From the NCBI GenBank assembly GCA_022652985.1, contig JALCRY010000001.1:1-64000 (forward strand): a stretch of DNA of 64,000 nucleotides, written 5' to 3'. The notes beneath the pieces are model-generated. The model was not told where the DNA came from. It worked only from the letters and a program-made list of their open reading frames with translations, and searched no databases. The DNA is from Eubacteriaceae bacterium (GTDB taxonomy: Bacteria; Bacillota; Clostridia; Peptostreptococcales; Anaerovoracaceae). Position numbers and translations under genes: made by a program. Positions 1 to 9,120 of this stretch are shown piece after piece. Every line of letters starts with the position of its first letter. The first letter of the stretch is position 1.

Positions 1-53
1 TTCATGGTTAGATTATACACCGCCGGGAACATCTGTAAAAGACGTAATATAGT

Positions 54-82
54 TTGACGCTTATTTTAGATAGTTGTATTAT
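54..82 (+). promoter_or_regulatory. sigma-A-type promoter TTGACG-N17-TATTAT
   Basis: TTGACG at 54-59, 17-nt spacer, TATTAT at 77-82, upstream of the 113 ORF with a GAGGAG SD. Confidence 0.75.
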
Positions 83-112
83 GATATGGTAACAATAAAG
101 TGAGGAGATAAT

Positions 113-958
113 ATGGAAACATTAAACAGACGGATAATCACCGAACCGTGTGCAGGTCTCAGGGCGCGTGCGCGGATGATGCTTAAAGGGCATTGGAATA
201 CCGCCGTACTTGGCATGCTTATCATGTATGTCTGCATCTATTTTCCAAGATGGATACTGGACACATTCCTCGGAAAAGAGACCAGTCTGGCTGAACTGCT
301 GACACAGCTGGGACTAAGTTCATCTGATCTGGCTGCGCTGCCGGGGCAGGATCTCAGTACACTGCAGTCGACTACCGTGAATATTTCACCTGTATCGAAC
401 ATTTATATACTGCTCGTAACGGGGACATTCACATTTGGGATGATCTATATCATGATGATGCTGCTGAGAGCAAGGGCGGCGAATCCGGGTGATGTATTCA
501 CAGGATTCGAACGTTATGGAAAGACGCTCGGACTGTATCTGTATATGATGCTTCTGATCATGCTCTGGACTCTGATCCCTTTTGCGGGACCGGTACTCGG
601 GATCATCGCAGGATTGAGATACAGCCAGTCCTTCTTCATTTTATTTGACAATCCGGATATGCCGATACCGATGATCGTATCCATGAGTAAATATCTGATG
701 CTCGGTAACAAGGGCAAATTATTCGGACTTGAGCTTTCTTTTATAGGATGGCTGCTTCTCGCCGCTGTTCCTGCAGGTATAATTTCAGGAATAACATCGA
801 TGACGGGCGCCGGTACAGGAGTTATTATGCTGGCGACTTTTATCGGATGCGCCGGAGAACTCTGGGTCATGTCATATATGATGGCGGCTCAGGCCATATT
901 CTATGAAGTATTGCTTGGACACATACAGGCAGAAACATATATACCGGGGGTATACTAA
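113..958 (+). CDS. DUF975 family integral membrane protein
   Basis: ORF 281 aa; N-terminal LRARARMMLKGHWNTAVLG pattern typical of DUF975, multiple TM segments. Confidence 0.7.
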   Translation: METLNRRIITEPCAGLRARARMMLKGHWNTAVLGMLIMYVCIYFPRWILDTFLGKETSLAELLTQLGLSSSDLAALPGQDLSTLQSTTVNISPVSNIYILLVTGTFTFGMIYIMMMLLRARAANPGDVFTGFERYGKTLGLYLYMMLLIMLWTLIPFAGPVLGIIAGLRYSQSFFILFDNPDMPIPMIVSMSKYLMLGNKGKLFGLELSFIGWLLLAAVPAGIISGITSMTGAGTGVIMLATFIGCAGELWVMSYMMAAQAIFYEVLLGHIQAETYIPGVY

Positions 959-960
959 AA

Positions 961-2175
961 ATGACAGAAAAAAACAATGAATTTGTACCGCTTTTATTTG
1001 CGGGTGATTATAATGTCTACAGCGTGGCGCGCGCTTTCCACGAGGCGTACGGAATAACCGTGACGGACTACGGAAAATTTTATTCCGGTCCGTGCGTGGC
1101 CAGCAAGATCATAGACTATCGTGTGAACGAACACTGCGATGAACAGGATACATTTCTGAAGCTGGTGAACGATTTCGCGGATGAACATCAGAATAAAAAA
1201 GTATTGCTGATAGGATGCGGCGACTCATACGTTGAACTGGCGGCGGCCAACAAGGGCAATTTCCGCAGTAATGTCATCGCGCCTTACATAGATGTCGATC
1301 TCATGCATGAGCTTATCAATAAAGAAAAGTTCTATGCGCTGTGCGATAAATACGGTGTCGATCATCCCGCAACTTTTGTGCACAGGAAAGAAATGGGCGT
1401 TGATGTAGAGCTCCCGTTTGATGCGCCGTACATCGTAAAGCCGGCCAACGGCATCGAGTACTGGAGACATCCTTTCGAGACGCAGAAAAAGGTCTATACT
1501 CTGGACACCTATGAAGAATTCCAGCAGGCGCTGAACGACATTTACGGCGCAGGATACAACGATGCTCTGATCGTCCAGGAATACATTCCGGGCGATGATA
1601 CATACATGCGTGTCCTGACGAATTATTCCGACAGGAACGGCAAGGTCAAGATGATGTGTCTCGGTCACGTGCTCCTTGAAGAGCATACGCCTCACGGCAT
1701 CGGCAATCATGCTGTCATAATCACAGAGGAAAACAAAGAGCTCGAAGATCAGTTCAGGAGACTTCTCGAAGCGATCGGTTATGTGGGATTTTCCAATTTC
1801 GACATCAAATACGATGAGCGCGACGGCAAGTATAAGGCTTTTGAAATAAACACGAGACAGGGAAGATCGAATTATTACGTGACCGGTGCAGGTGCGAATA
1901 TCGCCCGCATCCTGGTCGAAGACCGCGTGGAAGGCAGGGATATGGATTTCTTCTCCGTATCTAATGAGAATCTCTGGCTGGTCGTGCCTAAACAGGTTGC
2001 TTTCGATTATGTCAGCGAGCAGGAATACAAGGATAGAATGAAGAAACTTTTCGACGAGGGAAAGTTTGTGAATCCTCTGGACTATGCGATCGACAATAAA
2101 TTCATGAGGAAACTGAGATTAAGAAAGAATCAGAACAGACATTATAAAAACTTCGCTACTTATTATCATAAGTAA
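961..2175 (+). CDS. ATP-grasp carboxylate-amine ligase, D-aspartate ligase (Aslfm)-like
   Basis: FVPLLFAGDYNVYSVARAFHEAYG..., KPANGIEYW, VQEYIPGDDTYMRVL, VKMMCLGHVLLEEHTPHGIGN, FEINTRQGRSNYYVT resemble E. faecium D-Asp ligase from memory. Confidence 0.75.
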   Translation: MTEKNNEFVPLLFAGDYNVYSVARAFHEAYGITVTDYGKFYSGPCVASKIIDYRVNEHCDEQDTFLKLVNDFADEHQNKKVLLIGCGDSYVELAAANKGNFRSNVIAPYIDVDLMHELINKEKFYALCDKYGVDHPATFVHRKEMGVDVELPFDAPYIVKPANGIEYWRHPFETQKKVYTLDTYEEFQQALNDIYGAGYNDALIVQEYIPGDDTYMRVLTNYSDRNGKVKMMCLGHVLLEEHTPHGIGNHAVIITEENKELEDQFRRLLEAIGYVGFSNFDIKYDERDGKYKAFEINTRQGRSNYYVTGAGANIARILVEDRVEGRDMDFFSVSNENLWLVVPKQVAFDYVSEQEYKDRMKKLFDEGKFVNPLDYAIDNKFMRKLRLRKNQNRHYKNFATYYHK

Positions 2176-2194
2176 CGAAAAGGAGGAGTGATAA

Positions 2195-2911
2195 ATGGCA
2201 GTAATGGACGGAAAGACTCTCGGCGTCATTGGCGGCATGGGCCCTCTGGCAACGGATGTCTTCTATCGCATGGTCATAGATAATACAAAAGCGGAGCGCG
2301 ATCAGGATCATGTAAATATGATCATCCTGAATCACAGTTCCATGCCTGACAGAACTGCCGCCATCAACAGCGGAGACACAAAAGACGTCACTGAGAAGCT
2401 GGTCCGCGACGCTGAATTTCTGGAACAGAGCGGTGCCTGCTGCATAGCGATACCGTGCAATACATCGCATAGCCTGCTTCCGTATATCGAAGAGGCGATC
2501 AGTATACCGGTGATCAACATGATCAGGGAAGCCGCAGCCGCCGCGAAGGATAAATGCCGCGGGACAGGTTCAAAAGTCGGAGTCATGGCTACCGACGGAA
2601 CGATCAGGACAGGGCTTTATACAGGGGCGCTCCGTGATATCGGACTGGAGCCGGTGATACCTTCCGCAGCAAATCAGAAGCGCATCATGCGCGTGATTTA
2701 TGAAGGGGTAAAAGCGGGGAAGCCTGTCGACCCTCTCGATTTTGAGATGCCGGAAGCCGAATTTGTCAACGCCGGGTGCGAATGTGCGATCCTGGGATGC
2801 ACGGAGCTTTCCGCATACAGGGCGCTGGCCGGATTGTCGGATTATTTTGTTGACGCAATGGAAGTGGTCGCCAGGAAAGCGATCGTTATGTGCGGAAAGG
2901 AGCTAAGATAA
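2195..2911 (+). CDS. aspartate/glutamate racemase family protein
   Basis: LGVIGGMGPLATDVFYRMV; two catalytic-Cys motifs AIPCNTSH and ILGCTELS. Confidence 0.85.
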   Translation: MAVMDGKTLGVIGGMGPLATDVFYRMVIDNTKAERDQDHVNMIILNHSSMPDRTAAINSGDTKDVTEKLVRDAEFLEQSGACCIAIPCNTSHSLLPYIEEAISIPVINMIREAAAAAKDKCRGTGSKVGVMATDGTIRTGLYTGALRDIGLEPVIPSAANQKRIMRVIYEGVKAGKPVDPLDFEMPEAEFVNAGCECAILGCTELSAYRALAGLSDYFVDAMEVVARKAIVMCGKELR

Positions 2912-2914
2912 TAT

Positions 2915-4444
2915 ATGGCAGAGAACCATACTATTTCAGAATATGAGAAATTGCTGCGCGGGGAAGGCCTCGCGGCAGCTGCAGATATCCCGGACGATAT
3001 GGCGGATACGGCGGTAGAGTATGTATCATACGATACCCGCGATATGAAGCCCGGGACTCTTTTTGTCTGCAAGGGTGCGCATTTCAAAGACGAATATCTT
3101 GCTGATGCTCTGAAACTTGGAGCCGTGGGGTATGTGGCGGAAAAAGTGCACGAAGAAGCGGCAGGTGTTCCCTGCATTATCGTAAACGACATGAGAAAAA
3201 CCATCGCCGTCATAGCCGATCATTACTACAACAGCGCGTGGAAAGACCTGACAGTCATCGGCATTACCGGCACAAAGGGCAAGTCGACAACGACATTTTT
3301 CATGAAGCAGATACTTGACGACTATGAAGAGTCTCTCGGGAAGCCGGAGACCGCAGTCGTGTCCGGGATCGATAATTACGACGGGATAGTCCGCGAGGAA
3401 TCAAGGCGGACCACGCCGGAAGCATTCGAATTGTGGCAGCATTTCAGCAATGCCGGGAAGAGCGGGATCGATTATCTGACGATGGAAGTGTCGAGTCAGG
3501 CGCTGAAATATGACCGCACTTACGGGATCACTTTCGACATCGGCTGCTTTATGAATATCGGGGAGGACCATATAAGTCCGATCGAACATCCGACTCTGGA
3601 AGACTATATCGCCTCGAAGATGGTGCTGTTCGGCCAGAGCAGGACTGCAGTAATAAACAATGATTCGAAGTATGCCGGCATGGCGCTCGAGGCCGCGAAG
3701 GCTTCTCCCGTGACGGAAAAAATACTTACGTTCGGCGAAAAAGAAGGCGCCGATGTCGTCGGATATGATGTGACTCCGGGCAGAAACGGCGTTTCCTTCC
3801 GGGCGAAATGCGCGGATTTTGATGAGAAATTCACTCTCGGTCTGACGGGAACTTTCAATGTCAGCAATGCTCTGGCGGCGATAACGATTTCACATGCCCT
3901 GGGGATACCGACAGAGTTCATTCAGAGCGGTCTTCTGAAGGCGAGAGTCGCGGGCCGGATGGAAGTGTTCACGAACAAGGCGGAAGACCTGGCGGTGATC
4001 GTGGATTATGCCCATAATCAGATGAGTTTTCAGGCGCTCTTTGATTCTACGAAAAAAGAATACAAGGACTGGACGATAGATATCATTTTCGGCTGCCCGG
4101 GCAAAAAGGCGCTCGGCAGAAGGAAGACCCTGGGAGAGATCGCCGGGAAGTATGCGGACATGTCTTACATTACGGAAGAAGATGAAGGCGAGGAACCTGT
4201 TGATGTCATCAGCAGAGAGATCGCGGGCCATATCGAAGAACAGGGCGGAAAATATGTGATAATAAACGACCGCGAGGAAGCGATAAGGACGGCGATAAAT
4301 GACGCGGAGCCGAATACGGTCATACTCATAACCGGAAAAGGGCGAGAGACCAGACAGAAGCGGGGTATGCAGTACATCGAGACCCCGAGCGATGTTGATT
4401 ATGTAGAGAGGTTCATAGCGGAAAAAGAAGGCAAGACAGAATGA
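2915..4444 (+). CDS. murE: Mur ligase, MurE-like (UDP-MurNAc-tripeptide synthetase)
   Basis: GITGTKGKSTTTFF P-loop, RRTTPEAFELWQ, MEVSSQALK, VDYAHNQMSF; no canonical DNPR (DAP) motif. Confidence 0.8.
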   Translation: MAENHTISEYEKLLRGEGLAAAADIPDDMADTAVEYVSYDTRDMKPGTLFVCKGAHFKDEYLADALKLGAVGYVAEKVHEEAAGVPCIIVNDMRKTIAVIADHYYNSAWKDLTVIGITGTKGKSTTTFFMKQILDDYEESLGKPETAVVSGIDNYDGIVREESRRTTPEAFELWQHFSNAGKSGIDYLTMEVSSQALKYDRTYGITFDIGCFMNIGEDHISPIEHPTLEDYIASKMVLFGQSRTAVINNDSKYAGMALEAAKASPVTEKILTFGEKEGADVVGYDVTPGRNGVSFRAKCADFDEKFTLGLTGTFNVSNALAAITISHALGIPTEFIQSGLLKARVAGRMEVFTNKAEDLAVIVDYAHNQMSFQALFDSTKKEYKDWTIDIIFGCPGKKALGRRKTLGEIAGKYADMSYITEEDEGEEPVDVISREIAGHIEEQGGKYVIINDREEAIRTAINDAEPNTVILITGKGRETRQKRGMQYIETPSDVDYVERFIAEKEGKTE

Positions 4445-5235
4445 CAGACACCATTCGTAAGCAATATCAGAAACAAGTGATCACTCTGGCTGTGCAGGCC
4501 GGAAAAATGATGATGACAAACGGCGCGGAAGTGTACCGCGTCGAAGAAACAATAGAACGTATATGCCTGGCGTGCGGCCTGAAGGAGGTCGAAGTATTTG
4601 CGACGCCTACAGGTATAATCGCCTCGGTGGATTCCGGAGAGGACGCCGGCGGAGTATATACGAAAGTGAAAAGAGTCCGGAATACAAGGGTCGATCTGGC
4701 CAAGGTATCCGAACTCAATTCTTTTTCAAGAATATTCACGACGACAGAATATTCACCGAAGAAAGGCATGGACAAACTGCAGGAAATAGACAGCATAAAG
4801 CCCTACAAGCTGTGGAAACGTCTCCTGGGAGCGGGTATTATCGCGGCATTTTTCTGCTGGGCGATAGCGCATAACGCGGTCGATACGGCGGCGGCCGGAG
4901 CCATCGGAATGATGAGTTATCTGTTCTCGTCGTGGATCTCAAAATACAGCATAAATTACTTCATGAACGGAATGATATGTTCGGCTTTTGCGACGTTCTT
5001 CGCATTGCTGGCCTATTCGACAGGACTGGTTTATCATTACGACGCGATAATAATCGGCTCGATCATGATATTCGTTCCCGGAGTCGCGATCACCAATTCG
5101 ATACGCGATCTGCTTTACGGTGATATGATCTCCGGAGTCGCGAGAATGGCGGAGGCCTGTGTAGTGGCGGTAGCTCAGGCTGCCGGCGCCGGCATAATTC
5201 TGAAACTGTGGACGATGGGAGGAAGTTTGCTATGA
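4441..5235 (+). CDS. threonine/serine exporter family protein, ThrE N-terminal half (DUF1212)
   Basis: GKMMMTNGAEVYRVEETIERIC...VFATPTGI; C-terminal TM helices; overlaps murE-like stop (ATGA). Confidence 0.8.
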   Translation: MTDTIRKQYQKQVITLAVQAGKMMMTNGAEVYRVEETIERICLACGLKEVEVFATPTGIIASVDSGEDAGGVYTKVKRVRNTRVDLAKVSELNSFSRIFTTTEYSPKKGMDKLQEIDSIKPYKLWKRLLGAGIIAAFFCWAIAHNAVDTAAAGAIGMMSYLFSSWISKYSINYFMNGMICSAFATFFALLAYSTGLVYHYDAIIIGSIMIFVPGVAITNSIRDLLYGDMISGVARMAEACVVAVAQAAGAGIILKLWTMGGSLL

Positions 5236-5687
5236 GTTTCTTCGTATCAGTAATAGTCATGGGTTTTATTCCTTCACTCGGCTTTTCGATTCTTTTTCAT
5301 GTACCGAAGCGTCTGATTTTTCCGGCCATGATAGTGGGTTTCTGCAGTAATGCAGCCTATCAGGCGGTGATCTACACGAGTGAGAACCGGATGATGGCCT
5401 GTTTCCTCGGCGCCTGTGTGGTGGGCTTTTTTGCGTATTTCATGGCGCGGGGACTGCGTGAAGCGTCGACAGTATTTATCCTGCCGGGGATAATGCCGCT
5501 CGTGCCGGGATCGTATATGTATTACACCATGTCTTATCTCATAGAGAGATCATACTCGCAGGCTGCTTCTTCGCTGAGCAGTACGCTGCTCATGGCCGGT
5601 TCAGTTGCGCTGGGACTGCTGATAAGCGGGTCGATACTCAAAATATGCACGAGTCTCAAAAGGAAAGTTCAGAGTCTTTATGAGTAA
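5232..5687 (+). CDS. threonine/serine exporter family protein, ThrE C-terminal half (DUF3815)
   Basis: ATGA overlap with preceding gene; small multi-TM protein with FILPGIMPLVPGSYMYY motif. Confidence 0.8.
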   Translation: MSFFVSVIVMGFIPSLGFSILFHVPKRLIFPAMIVGFCSNAAYQAVIYTSENRMMACFLGACVVGFFAYFMARGLREASTVFILPGIMPLVPGSYMYYTMSYLIERSYSQAASSLSSTLLMAGSVALGLLISGSILKICTSLKRKVQSLYE

Positions 5688-5688
5688 A

Positions 5689-5715
5689 AAAATACTTTGA
5701 TAGTCAAAGTATTTT
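5689..5715 (+). terminator. intrinsic terminator-like hairpin
   Basis: AAAATACTTTGA-tag-TCAAAGTATTTT perfect 12-bp stem right after the stop codon. Confidence 0.7.
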
Positions 5716-5790
5716 ACTTGATTTTAATTTGTCATATAGTATAATTAATGTGGCCGGATGTTTCGGCCGCATTTTATCAAGGAGCAAATT

Positions 5791-7188
5791 ATGGGTAAAG
5801 TCAAGATAACAGAGACAGTCCTCAGGGATGGACATCAGTCACTCATAGCTACGAGGATGAGGACCAGCGAAATGCTGCCTATCCTGGAGACGATGGATAA
5901 TGCAGGGTATTACGCGATAGAAATGTGGGGCGGGGCTACATATGACGCATGCCTCAGATTTCTGGACGAGGATCCGTGGGACAGGCTCAGAGCTATAAGA
6001 AAGAAAGTTAAAAACACGAAACTGCAGATGCTGCTCAGAGGGCAGAATCTTCTGGGATATAAGCATTACGCCGACGATGTTGTCGACGAATTTGTCAACC
6101 GTGCCATAGGCAACGGCATAGATATCATCAGGATATTCGATGCGCTGAACGATACGAGAAATCTCGAATCATCGATCAGGGCCACGAAGAAATACGGAGG
6201 CCATGCGCAGGGATGTGTTTCCTATACGATCAGTCCGGTGCATACGGACGAGATGTTTGTCAGACTCGGGAAAGAACTTGAGGAAATGGGAGCGGATTCG
6301 TTCTGCCTTAAGGACATGGCGGGACTGCTTACGCCGTACAGGACGTATGACCTGGTGAAGTCACTGAAAAAAGAACTTTCGATCCCGGTGGAAATACATA
6401 CCCACGCAACGAGCGGACTCGGCAGCATGACATATATGAAAGCCATAGAGGCAGGGGCCGATATAATCGATACCGCCTGCACGCCTTTTTCCGGAGGGAC
6501 TTCTCAGCCGCCGACGGAACCGATAGTGGCTGCGCTCAGGGGAACGGAATACGATACTGGCATGAATGAAGAGCTTCTGAATGAAGTGGCTGAGTATTTC
6601 CGCCCGATACGCGAAAAATATATCGCCAGCGGCCGCATGAATACCAAGGTGCTCGGCGTGGATATCAATACGCTCAAGTATCAGGTTCCGGGCGGGATGC
6701 TTTCAAATCTGATCTCGCAGCTGCAGGTCGCGGGAGCCGTGGACAAGCTGGAAGAAGTTCTGAAAGAAGTGCCGCGTGTACGTGAAGATTTCGGATATCC
6801 GCCTCTCGTCACACCTTCCAGTCAGATAGTTGGTACGCAGGCTGTGGCTAATGTCATTACCGGCGAGAGATACAAGATGGTTTCCAACGAGGCCAGAAAT
6901 CTCGTCAAGGGAATGTACGGAAGGACTACCGTTCCGATAAGCGAGGAAATCGTCAAAAAGATCATCGGCGATGAAGAAAGAGTTACCTGCAGACCGGCGG
7001 ATCTTCTGGAACCTGAACTGGAGAAGGCGAAGCGCGAATGCGCTGTGTTCATTAAACAGGATGAAGATGTACTGACTCAGGCTTTCTTCCCGAAAACTGC
7101 TCAGGAATTCTTCAGGAAGAGACTTGAAAAAGAATATGCTCTGGATCTCGATCTTCTCGATGAAGAGAACTCAGTATATCCGGTGTAA
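5791..7188 (+). CDS. pyruvate carboxylase subunit B / oxaloacetate decarboxylase alpha carboxyltransferase domain
   Basis: TETVLRDGHQSLIATRM, MWGGATYDACLRFL, IRIFDALNDTRN, VEIHTHATSGLG; SD AAGGAG before ATG 5791; no C-terminal biotinyl AMKM. Confidence 0.88.
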   Translation: MGKVKITETVLRDGHQSLIATRMRTSEMLPILETMDNAGYYAIEMWGGATYDACLRFLDEDPWDRLRAIRKKVKNTKLQMLLRGQNLLGYKHYADDVVDEFVNRAIGNGIDIIRIFDALNDTRNLESSIRATKKYGGHAQGCVSYTISPVHTDEMFVRLGKELEEMGADSFCLKDMAGLLTPYRTYDLVKSLKKELSIPVEIHTHATSGLGSMTYMKAIEAGADIIDTACTPFSGGTSQPPTEPIVAALRGTEYDTGMNEELLNEVAEYFRPIREKYIASGRMNTKVLGVDINTLKYQVPGGMLSNLISQLQVAGAVDKLEEVLKEVPRVREDFGYPPLVTPSSQIVGTQAVANVITGERYKMVSNEARNLVKGMYGRTTVPISEEIVKKIIGDEERVTCRPADLLEPELEKAKRECAVFIKQDEDVLTQAFFPKTAQEFFRKRLEKEYALDLDLLDEENSVYPV

Positions 7189-7205
7189 CAGAAAAGCAAT
7201 CATTA

Positions 7206-7235
7206 CGGATCCGTTTCACAGCGGGTCCGTTTTAT
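7206..7235 (+). terminator. intrinsic terminator
   Basis: GGATCCG-tttcacag-CGGGTCC followed by GTTTT. Confidence 0.6.
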
Positions 7236-7267
7236 GTTACAGAATCGCAATTGTGACAGTTTGTGAA

Positions 7268-7295
7268 TTGAATTTAACTCACGGTCATCTATAAT
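7268..7295 (+). promoter_or_regulatory. promoter TTGAAT-N16-TATAAT
   Basis: boxes at 7268-7273 and 7290-7295 upstream of the 7346 ORF. Confidence 0.6.
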
Positions 7296-7345
7296 AATAA
7301 ACAAGGTCGTTGATACGGCCTGGGCATATGCCGGGAGATGTACAC

Positions 7346-7855
7346 ATGGAAACCAGATTTGGCGGTGTGTGTAAGAGAACAGGAGCAGTGATTTTTGCAG
7401 CTGTCGTGATCATGTTCGCAGTGCTGAATATAATTGCCGATACGGATGACAGCGTATCAGCAGAAGCCGTGAGCGTGACACAGAGTTCAGAGGCACAGAT
7501 TACAAAGGATGAGGCAACTTACATGATGACCGGGATGGACGGAAATTCCGGAACGGTCGCTTTTAACAGCTATGTCGGACAGGGATCATATGCGACAGTC
7601 CCTGCCTCGATCATAGTGAACAGCCATAAAATGAAAGTGACGAAAATCATGGCAGCGGCTTTTTCGGGAGAAGAAGCTGCAGGGCTGAAAACCATTGTTA
7701 TCCGAAGCCGCGTCATAAGCGAGGTGGAAAAGGGAGCATTCAGCGGGATCTCAGCGGGAACGGTCATAAAAGTACCGTTCAGCAAACTTTCAGAATACAC
7801 GGCCATGATAGAGGCTGCCGGAGTGCGTGATGACACGACAGTCATAGGATACTGA
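7346..7855 (+). CDS. small secreted/anchored protein with a BspA-like LRR_5 segment
   Basis: N-terminal hydrophobic signal segment; YATVPASIIVNSHKMKVTKIMAAAFSG...LKTIVIRSRVISEVEKGAFSG pattern. Confidence 0.6.
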   Translation: METRFGGVCKRTGAVIFAAVVIMFAVLNIIADTDDSVSAEAVSVTQSSEAQITKDEATYMMTGMDGNSGTVAFNSYVGQGSYATVPASIIVNSHKMKVTKIMAAAFSGEEAAGLKTIVIRSRVISEVEKGAFSGISAGTVIKVPFSKLSEYTAMIEAAGVRDDTTVIGY

Positions 7856-7910
7856 TAACAAAATAACTCTTCTTAATAAATAACAATGAATAACAACAAA
7901 CACGACGGAA

Positions 7911-7937
7911 AAAACATCTGCTCAGCAGGTGTTTTTT
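7911..7937 (+). terminator. intrinsic terminator
   Basis: AAAACATCTG-ctcag-CAGGTGTTTTTT. Confidence 0.75.
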
Positions 7938-7957
7938 CAATTTAAGATAAGAATGTT

Positions 7958-7986
7958 TTGATACTTTCACATTAACGTGTTATGAT
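7958..7986 (+). promoter_or_regulatory. promoter TTGATA-N17-TATGAT
   Basis: boxes at 7958-7963 and 7981-7986 upstream of the M24 peptidase. Confidence 0.65.
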
Positions 7987-8019
7987 TATTTCTGGCAGTT
8001 TTACGGAAAGGCGGTTAAT

Positions 8020-9108
8020 ATGAATTTGGAAAAGGAAATGTCAGAAGTGCAGAGAAATGATCTGCTGTGCGGAAATGATGTTGACGCGGTGATCATAACC
8101 GATCCGTACAACATGAGGTATATGAGTGCTTTCGCAGGCGAAGGATGTCTTTATATCTCGAAAAACAAAAAAGTCCTTATTACCGACTCAAGGTATACTG
8201 AGGCGGCGGGGAAGGCGACTTCGTTCGATGTCGCTGAAGAAGGCAGGGGGTCTGCTGTTCAGAGCAGATTTGAGATCTTCAGGGACTGTATAGCGGACGA
8301 TAAGGTGAAACGCCTCGGCTATGAGGATCGTTCGATGCTGTGCAGTCAGTTTGCTGACTTCAGCGCGGAACTCAAAGGAGTCGAATTCATTCCAATCGGT
8401 GACAGCGCCGGTAAAATGAGAAGAATCAAAAAACCATGGGAAAAGGAATGTCTGGCTAAAGCTGAATCGATCGGCGATGCGGCTTTTTCGCGCATACTTG
8501 AAATCATCCGTCCGGGAATGACGGAACTCGAGACTGCGGCGGAACTTGAATATGCCATGAGACAGAACGGCGGAGAAGGCATAAGCTTTGAAACGATCAT
8601 TGCTTCGGGAATACATTCGTCGATGCCGCATGCTGTTCCTACAGACAAGCCGCTGGAAGAAGGCGACTTTATCACCATGGACTTCGGATGCAAATATCAG
8701 GGATATTGCTCCGACATGACGAGGACGATCGTTCTCGGCAAAGCTGCCGACTGGCAGAAAGAGATTTACAGTATTGTATTGAAAGCGAATAAGGCAGTTA
8801 TTGAAAAGGCGCACGGCGGCATGACCGGAAAAGAAATCGACACCATAGCGAGAGACATCATTACTGATGCAGGCTACGGCAGCTGCTTCGGACACAGCCT
8901 CGGACACGGCATCGGCCTGTTCATTCACGAGGAGCCTAACTGCAACCAGCGCGATGAAAGAATCATCGAGGCAGGCATGGTCGAAAGCGACGAACCGGGA
9001 ATTTATATTCCGGGCAGGGGAGGCGTCAGGATAGAAGATATGATATATCTTACTGAAGACGGCCTGGAAGTATTATCGCATTCACCGAAAGAATTGATTG
9101 AGCTATAG
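8020..9108 (+). CDS. M24 family metallopeptidase (Xaa-Pro aminopeptidase)
   Basis: TMDFGCKYQGYCSDMTRTIVLG, GHSLGHGIGLFIHEEP, ESDEPGIYIPGRGGVRIEDM. Confidence 0.9.
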   Translation: MNLEKEMSEVQRNDLLCGNDVDAVIITDPYNMRYMSAFAGEGCLYISKNKKVLITDSRYTEAAGKATSFDVAEEGRGSAVQSRFEIFRDCIADDKVKRLGYEDRSMLCSQFADFSAELKGVEFIPIGDSAGKMRRIKKPWEKECLAKAESIGDAAFSRILEIIRPGMTELETAAELEYAMRQNGGEGISFETIIASGIHSSMPHAVPTDKPLEEGDFITMDFGCKYQGYCSDMTRTIVLGKAADWQKEIYSIVLKANKAVIEKAHGGMTGKEIDTIARDIITDAGYGSCFGHSLGHGIGLFIHEEPNCNQRDERIIEAGMVESDEPGIYIPGRGGVRIEDMIYLTEDGLEVLSHSPKELIEL

Positions 9109-9120
9109 GAGGACAATACA

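Noticed and set aside
8188-8928. 246-aa minus-strand ORF inside the M24 peptidase
   Set aside because: Antisense shadow ORF without motifs
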